Origin: Frankiales bacterium
GTDB lineage: Bacteria; Actinomycetota; Actinomycetes; Mycobacteriales; SCTD01
Reading direction: 5' to 3'
NCBI GenBank assembly: GCA_025965495.1
Contig: JAOPWW010000512.1
Location: 1-9,178, forward strand
Length of the DNA stretch: 9,178 nucleotides
This document shows, one piece after another, positions 5,733 through 9,178 of this stretch. Every line of letters begins with the position of its first letter. The stretch's first letter is position 1. Made by a program: the position numbers and the translations under genes. Below the pieces are notes generated by a model. It saw only the letters and a program-made list of their open reading frames with translations, did no database searches and was not told where the DNA came from.

Positions 5733-6416
5733 GTGCGCAAGCAGATCGTCACCGTCGCCCTCGCCGGCAGCCTCGGGCTCGCCGGCGCCGCCTTCCTGCC
5801 GAGCCTGGCCAGCGCCGACACGGCGACCGGCACCGCCACCACCAACCCCGTCACCTCCCGCCTGCAGGCGTTCAAGGACGCGCTGAAGGGCCTCGTCAGC
5901 GACGACACCCTGACCCAGGCGCAGGCCGACAAGGTCGCCAGCACCCTCGCCGACAAGCTCCCGGCACGCGGCCCGGGCGGCCCCGGCGGGCGCGGTGACC
6001 ACGGTCCCCGCGGTGCGCACCTGAGCCCGGAGGCCACCGCCAAGGCCGCCGGCGTCTCGGTCGCCGAGCTCCGGGCCGGCCGCCAGGCGGGCAAGACGCT
6101 CGCGCAGATCGCCGCCACCAAGGGCGTCAGCAAGGCCGACCTCGTCGACCGCCTGGTCGCCGCCGAGAAGACCGAGCTCGCGGCCGCGGTCAAGGACGGC
6201 CGGATCACCCAGGCGCAGTCCGACGAGGTCCAGAAGACCCTGGTCGCCGAGACCACCGAGCACGTCGACGACGTCCGCGGCCCGGGCGGCCCCGGTGGTC
6301 GCGGCCACGGCCCGGACGGCGACGCCGACGACGACGGCGCCCCGGCTGCTCCGAGCACCGGCACGACCCCCAGCGGCACGGGCACGACGTCGACGACCCC
6401 GAGCGTCGGCGCCTAG
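5733..6416 (+). CDS. Exported protein with two Gly/Pro/Arg segments and TQAQ-type helical repeats, function unknown
   Basis: A 227-residue secreted protein. The signal peptide has a basic start (MRKQ), a hydrophobic core (residues 5-22) and likely cleavage after SLASA (position 28). The mature protein has two related blocks: DTLTQAQADKVASTLADKL (58-76) followed by RGPGGPGGRGDHGPRG (79-94), and DGRITQAQSDEVQKTL (155-170) followed by RGPGGPGGRGHGPDG (182-196). Between them is the segment AAGVSVAELRAGRQAGKTLA-QIAATKGVSKADLVD, a pattern I associate with uncharacterised actinobacterial exported proteins. The G-ITQAQAD text also recalls Bacillus YckD (DUF2680). The tail is acidic, then Ser/Thr/Gly/Pro-rich (197-227) like a wall-spanning linker, with no LPXTG or lipobox. 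The phased repeats at 5636-5679 suggest two-component control. Confidence 0.85.
   Translation: MRKQIVTVALAGSLGLAGAAFLPSLASADTATGTATTNPVTSRLQAFKDALKGLVSDDTLTQAQADKVASTLADKLPARGPGGPGGRGDHGPRGAHLSPEATAKAAGVSVAELRAGRQAGKTLAQIAATKGVSKADLVDRLVAAEKTELAAAVKDGRITQAQSDEVQKTLVAETTEHVDDVRGPGGPGGRGHGPDGDADDDGAPAAPSTGTTPSGTGTTSTTPSVGA
5968..6295 (+). repeat. 19-base exact direct repeat inside the exported-protein gene
   Basis: The same 19 bases occur at 5968-5986 and 6277-6295 and encode the two GPGGPGG segments. Sequence on both sides is also related (TQAQ helix before, HGP after), which points to an internal duplication of a whole block rather than chance GC richness alone. The listed span covers both copies and the sequence between them. 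Confidence 0.65.
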
Positions 6417-6433
6417 CTCCTCCCCGCTCTCCC

Positions 6434-6471
6434 GGCCCCGTCGTCGTCCCGCCCCGGACGACGGCGGGGCC
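6434..6471 (+). terminator. Hairpin terminator after the exported-protein gene
   Basis: A 16-bp stem (arms 6434-6449 and 6456-6471, loop CGCCCC) with a single G-T pair, starting 17 bases after the stop. No T-tract follows. It separates this gene from the GntR promoter immediately downstream. Confidence 0.8.
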
Positions 6472-6507
6472 GTGCGCGTGCGCGACCCCCGCGGGCCCGG
6501 TGGGCCG

Positions 6508-6513
6508 TACGGT
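6508..6513 (+). promoter_or_regulatory. -10 element for a leaderless transcript of the GntR gene
   Basis: TACGGT ends 6 bases before the GTG at 6520, the same geometry as the TACATT before the ATP-binding protein gene. No Shine-Dalgarno sequence precedes the start. No clear -35 is visible in the GC-rich sequence before it. Confidence 0.5.
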
Positions 6514-6519
6514 GACGCC

Positions 6520-7278
6520 GTGGCCGAGGACGACCAGGCGCCGCTGCCGCCCACGGGGCTGCTCGGGCCGCTGCAGCGGCAGCGGGCCGGCGAGCAGCTC
6601 GCGGACCGCCTGACGACCGCGCTCGCCCTCGGGCAGTTCTCCCCCGGGGAGCGGCTCCCCAGCGAGCGCGAGCTGGCGGCGCAGCTCGGCACCAGCCGGG
6701 CGACCGTCGCCGACGCCGTCGGGCGGCTGGCGGCGGCCGGAGCGGTCGAGGTCCGCCGGGGGCGGCTCGGGGGCGCGTACGTGCTCGCCAGCTGGACCCG
6801 CGGGACGGCCGAGGCGGTCCGCCGCACCCTCGGCGGGCTCGGCCCGGACGTCGACCGCCACCAGGACTTCCGCCGGCTGGTCGAGGGGCTGGTCGCCCGC
6901 ACCGCTGCCGAGCGCCGGGACGACGCCGACCTGGCGGCCCTGCACGAGGCGCTCGCTCGCTTCTCGGGGTCCACGTCGCTGGAGCAGGCGCGGGTGCTGG
7001 ACGTCGCCCTGCACCGGGCGGTGGCCCGGGCGACCCACAACGGCGACCTCGCGGCGCTGTCGGACCGGCTGCTGGGCGAGACCACGCTCGGCCTCGCACT
7101 GGAGCCGTTCACCGACGAGGTCTTCGCCCGCGCGGTCCCGCAGCACCAGGCCCTCGTCGAGGCCGTCGAGGCCGGCGACGGCGAGCGCGCGGCCCGGACG
7201 GCCAGCGAGCACTTCGGGCTGACGACCGAGGTGCTGCGCGACGTGCTCCGGCGGACCGACGACGCACCAGGTCCTTGA
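6520..7278 (+). CDS. GntR-family transcriptional regulator, FadR/FCD subfamily
   Basis: A 252-residue DNA-binding regulator. The N-terminal winged helix-turn-helix is at about residues 20-90: LADRLTTALALGQFSPGERL, then PSERELAAQLGTSRATVADA, VGRLAAAGAVEVRRGRLGGA and YV. The C-terminal FCD ligand domain spans about 110-245. DVALHRAVARATHNGDL (161-177) supplies Asp161 and His165, and QHQALVEAVEAGDGERA plus SEHF supply His209 and His231. These match the metal-binding set of FCD domains that sense carboxylates or similar small acids. The start is GTG 6520, favoured by the -10 at 6508-6513; the long open frame upstream covers the end of the exported-protein gene and its terminator and is not coding. 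It lies directly before a permease and an amidase on the same strand, so it probably controls them and senses the transported compound or its hydrolysis product. Confidence 0.92.
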   Translation: MAEDDQAPLPPTGLLGPLQRQRAGEQLADRLTTALALGQFSPGERLPSERELAAQLGTSRATVADAVGRLAAAGAVEVRRGRLGGAYVLASWTRGTAEAVRRTLGGLGPDVDRHQDFRRLVEGLVARTAAERRDDADLAALHEALARFSGSTSLEQARVLDVALHRAVARATHNGDLAALSDRLLGETTLGLALEPFTDEVFARAVPQHQALVEAVEAGDGERAARTASEHFGLTTEVLRDVLRRTDDAPGP

Positions 7279-7302
7279 CGCGGCCGCTCCCGCCGTTATG
7301 GT
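7275..7302 (+). promoter_or_regulatory. Sigma-70-type promoter of the permease-amidase operon
   Basis: TTGACG (7275-7280) and TATGGT (7297-7302) are separated by 16 bases, the best promoter match in the window. The -35 contains the TGA stop of the regulator gene. It gives the permease operon its own start in addition to any read-through from the regulator. Confidence 0.7.
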
Positions 7303-7318
7303 CCGCGGTCTAGGCCAT
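7298..7318. promoter_or_regulatory. Candidate GntR operator over the -10 and start of transcription
   Basis: ATGGTC (7298-7303) and GGCCAT (7313-7318) form an imperfect inverted repeat (one mismatch) around 9 bases. Overlapping it, GGTC/GACC and GGCC/GGCC arms at 7307-7329 could form a hairpin. Binding here would block the promoter at 7275-7302. The spacing is not the classical short FadR site, so this is a weak inference. Confidence 0.3.
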
Positions 7319-7330
7319 TTCGGCCGACCC

Positions 7331-7338
7331 GGGGGAGG
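7331..7338 (+). promoter_or_regulatory. Ribosome binding site of the permease
   Basis: GGGGGAGG lies 6 bases before GTG 7345 and sets the start. Confidence 0.75.
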
Positions 7339-7344
7339 CACACC

Positions 7345-8829
7345 GTGACCACCGTCCAGACCGCAGCGGCCGAGGGCCTGCAGCGCGGAGCCATCGGCCT
7401 GCGCGAGGTCCTGTTCCAGAGCATCACCGCGATGGCGCCGGGAGCGGCCATCGCCGCGTCCGTGCCGGGCGGCGCGGCCTTCGCGGGCGGGGCGCTGCCG
7501 CTGTCGGTCGTCGTCGCCCTCGTCGCGTGCCTGTTCACCGCGCTGTCCATCGGCGAGCTCGCCCGCCACCTCCCGTCGTCGGGGTCGGTCGCCACCTACA
7601 CGGCGCAGGGGCTGCACCCGGGGGTCGGCTTCCTCGTCGGCTGGGGCTACGTTTTCGTCGAGCTGCTCGTGCCGCCGCTGCTGTTCCTGCAGCTCGGGTT
7701 CACCGTGGCCGGGACGCTGCACGACGAGTCGTCGGGCTTCTCCGCGGGCCTGTGGTGGGTCTTCGCGCTGATCGGGGCGGTCATCGTGCTCCTCGCCGGC
7801 TACCGCGGGATCACCGCGAGCGCCAAGCTCGGGACGATCCTCGGCGCCTTCGAGATCGCGGTCTTCCTCGTCCTCGGCGTCCTGTTCGTGATCAAGGCCG
7901 GCTCGCACAACACGCTGTCGGTGTTCGGGACCAGCCACACCCCGGACGGGCACAAGGGGGTCTCGGGCGTCATCGCCGGCAGCGTCTACACCGTCCTCGC
8001 CTTCAGCGGCTTCGAGGCGGCCGCGCCGCTCGCCGAGGAGGCCAAGGACCCCAAGCGGACCATCCGGCGGGCCGTCGTCGGCGCCACGCTGCTCATCGGC
8101 GCCCTGTACGTCTTCACCACCTACGCCGTCGACGTCGCCTTCGGACCCGACCGGTTCGCCACCTTCACGACCACGGGCCACGACTCGTGGCAGGGGCTGG
8201 CGCGCGCGTCGTACGGGCTGTTCTGGGTCCTGGTGTTCCTGGCCATCGTCAACTCGACGATCGCCAACGCGAACGCCGGCGCGAGCGTCTCGACCCGCAC
8301 GGCCTACGCCCTCGGCCGGATCCGGCTGCTGCCCCGGATGGTCACCGTGCTGCACCCCACGCACCGCTCGCCCTACCTGGCGGTCTACGCCCAGTTCGTC
8401 ATCGGGGTCGTCGTCACCCTCGGCCTGGGCTTCGCCTACGACCCGGTGACCGCCTTCTACCTGGTGGCGACCGTGATCGTGATCGTCGTCGTGCTCGTGT
8501 ACATCCTGTGCAACCTCGCCTGCATCGGCTTCTTCCTGCGCAAGCGGCGCGAGGACTTCAGCCCGCTGCTGCACCTGGTCCTGCCGGCCCTCGGCGTCGT
8601 CGCCTTCGTGCCCGCGCTGTTCACGGCCGCCGGGATCAAGAGCTTCAGCTTCGTCACGCCGCTGAAGCACCCGGTCTCCTACGCCGGGCCCGTCGTGCTG
8701 GTCTGGCTGCTGATCGGGCTGGTCTACCTGGTGTACCTGTTCCTGCGGCACCCCGACCGCGTCCGGCAGATGTCGCAGGTCCACCTCGTCGACGAGCTGG
8801 ACGCCCACGAGAAGGAGGTCGCGGCGTGA
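7345..8829 (+). CDS. APC-family permease (amino acid/amine/amide transporter)
   Basis: A 494-residue inner-membrane secondary transporter of the amino acid-polyamine-organocation superfamily. About 12 hydrophobic segments are visible between residues 25 and 465. Seen: the TM1 region SITAMAPGAAIAASVPGG (26-43), with the unwound small-residue stretch typical of APC carriers, and IGELARHLPSSGSVATYTAQ (69-88) between TM2 and TM3. The TM6 signature FSGFEAAAPLAEEAKDPKRT continues into the cytoplasmic loop. The hydrophilic tail (about 465-494) ends HEKEVAA. The length fits the family. Its last codons overlap the amidase start (GTGA at 8826-8829), so transporter and hydrolase are translationally coupled. 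That points to a substrate the amidase can cleave, such as a small amide or a nitrogen compound that yields one. The substrate cannot be read from the sequence. Confidence 0.93.
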   Translation: MTTVQTAAAEGLQRGAIGLREVLFQSITAMAPGAAIAASVPGGAAFAGGALPLSVVVALVACLFTALSIGELARHLPSSGSVATYTAQGLHPGVGFLVGWGYVFVELLVPPLLFLQLGFTVAGTLHDESSGFSAGLWWVFALIGAVIVLLAGYRGITASAKLGTILGAFEIAVFLVLGVLFVIKAGSHNTLSVFGTSHTPDGHKGVSGVIAGSVYTVLAFSGFEAAAPLAEEAKDPKRTIRRAVVGATLLIGALYVFTTYAVDVAFGPDRFATFTTTGHDSWQGLARASYGLFWVLVFLAIVNSTIANANAGASVSTRTAYALGRIRLLPRMVTVLHPTHRSPYLAVYAQFVIGVVVTLGLGFAYDPVTAFYLVATVIVIVVVLVYILCNLACIGFFLRKRREDFSPLLHLVLPALGVVAFVPALFTAAGIKSFSFVTPLKHPVSYAGPVVLVWLLIGLVYLVYLFLRHPDRVRQMSQVHLVDELDAHEKEVAA

Positions 8830-9178
8830 GCCTCGAGGTCGTCCCCTACCGGCCCGGCCCCGGCGACTACGCCTGGACCTTCGGTGGTGCTCCCCCGGTG
8901 CGCACCGTGGCACCCGGCACCGTGCTCGAGCTGTGGACCGAGGACTGCTTCGCCGGCAAGGTGACCAGCGTCGACGACCTCGTCTCGGTCGTCTGCGACT
9001 TCCCGTTCCTCAACCCGCAGACCGGCCCGTTCTGGGTCGAGGGCGCCGAGCCCGGCGACACCCTCGCCGTGCACTTCATCAGCATCGAGCCGAGCCGCGA
9101 CTGGGCCGCCTCGACCACCGTCCCGCTGTTCGGTGCACTGACCTCGACGCACCTGACAGCGACCCTGCAGCCGCCGCT
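8826..9178 (+). CDS. Acetamidase/formamidase family protein, N-terminal part (partial)
   Basis: A hydrolase of the FmdA/AmdA family, which cleaves short amides to ammonia and the carboxylate in the cytoplasm. 117 codons are visible before the window ends; the family is usually 300-400 residues. Seen: an N-terminal beta-rich segment with VAPGTVLELWTEDCFAGKVT (28-47), followed by FLNPQTGPFWVEGAEPGDTL and AVHFISIEPSRDWAAST. The GP-(Y/W)VEGAEPGDTL-VHI--IEP text is the family signature. The GTG start overlaps the permease stop by four bases (GTGA), so no separate ribosome site is needed. With the GntR regulator and the permease it forms a sensing, uptake and hydrolysis cassette that supplies nitrogen, carbon or both. 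Formamide and acetamide are the known substrates of the family; the one used here is not determined. Confidence 0.87.
   Translation, partial: MSLEVVPYRPGPGDYAWTFGGAPPVRTVAPGTVLELWTEDCFAGKVTSVDDLVSVVCDFPFLNPQTGPFWVEGAEPGDTLAVHFISIEPSRDWAASTTVPLFGALTSTHLTATLQPP

Noticed and set aside
6295..6519. In-frame upstream extension of the GntR gene
   Set aside because: It would run through the end of the exported-protein gene and the terminator hairpin at 6434-6471; the winged-helix domain starts well after 6520.
6205..8913. A 902-codon open frame on the minus strand across the regulator and permease
   Set aside because: It is antisense to three well-supported genes, its translation is low-complexity Arg/Gly/Asp/Pro text with no domain, and such frames are expected in very GC-rich DNA.

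Overview
The window comes from a very GC-rich actinobacterium. Third codon positions are almost all G or C, 9 of the 11 visible start codons are GTG, and two genes appear to be transcribed leaderless. The genus cannot be named from the sequence. The whole window looks like chromosomal housekeeping and accessory-metabolism sequence. I saw no tRNA, rRNA, CRISPR array, insertion sequence or phage gene, and no gene-free stretch of 300 bases or more.

Layout. (1) 1-1399: the C-terminal half of an acyl-CoA dehydrogenase, then a VOC (glyoxalase-fold) protein on the same strand. (2) 1396-1788: a second VOC protein on the minus strand; the two VOC genes converge and share a CTAG that carries both stop codons. 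(3) 1923-2540: a WrbA-type NAD(P)H:quinone oxidoreductase with a small palindrome in its promoter region, closed by a perfect 12-bp hairpin that probably ends transcription from both sides. (4) 2576-4602, minus strand: an alpha-methylacyl-CoA racemase followed by an HDOD-domain protein. (5) 4690-5621: an anti-sigma-type ATP-binding protein whose stop overlaps the start of a small protein of unknown function. (6) 5622-6416: a promoter region with four 11-bp-phased repeats resembling an OmpR/PhoP-type response-regulator site, driving an exported protein with a repeated Gly/Pro/Arg segment; a strong hairpin follows. (7) 6520-9178: a FadR-type GntR regulator, an APC-family permease and the start of an acetamidase/formamidase. 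These three form a likely regulated uptake-and-hydrolysis module for a small amide or a related nitrogen compound.

How the genes fit together. The acyl-CoA dehydrogenase and the racemase both belong to (branched) acyl-CoA oxidation but are not in one operon. The ATP-binding protein and its overlapping partner look like one signalling unit. The best leads for new biology are that pair and the phased-repeat promoter of the exported protein. The amide module is a well-defined but more ordinary catabolic cassette.
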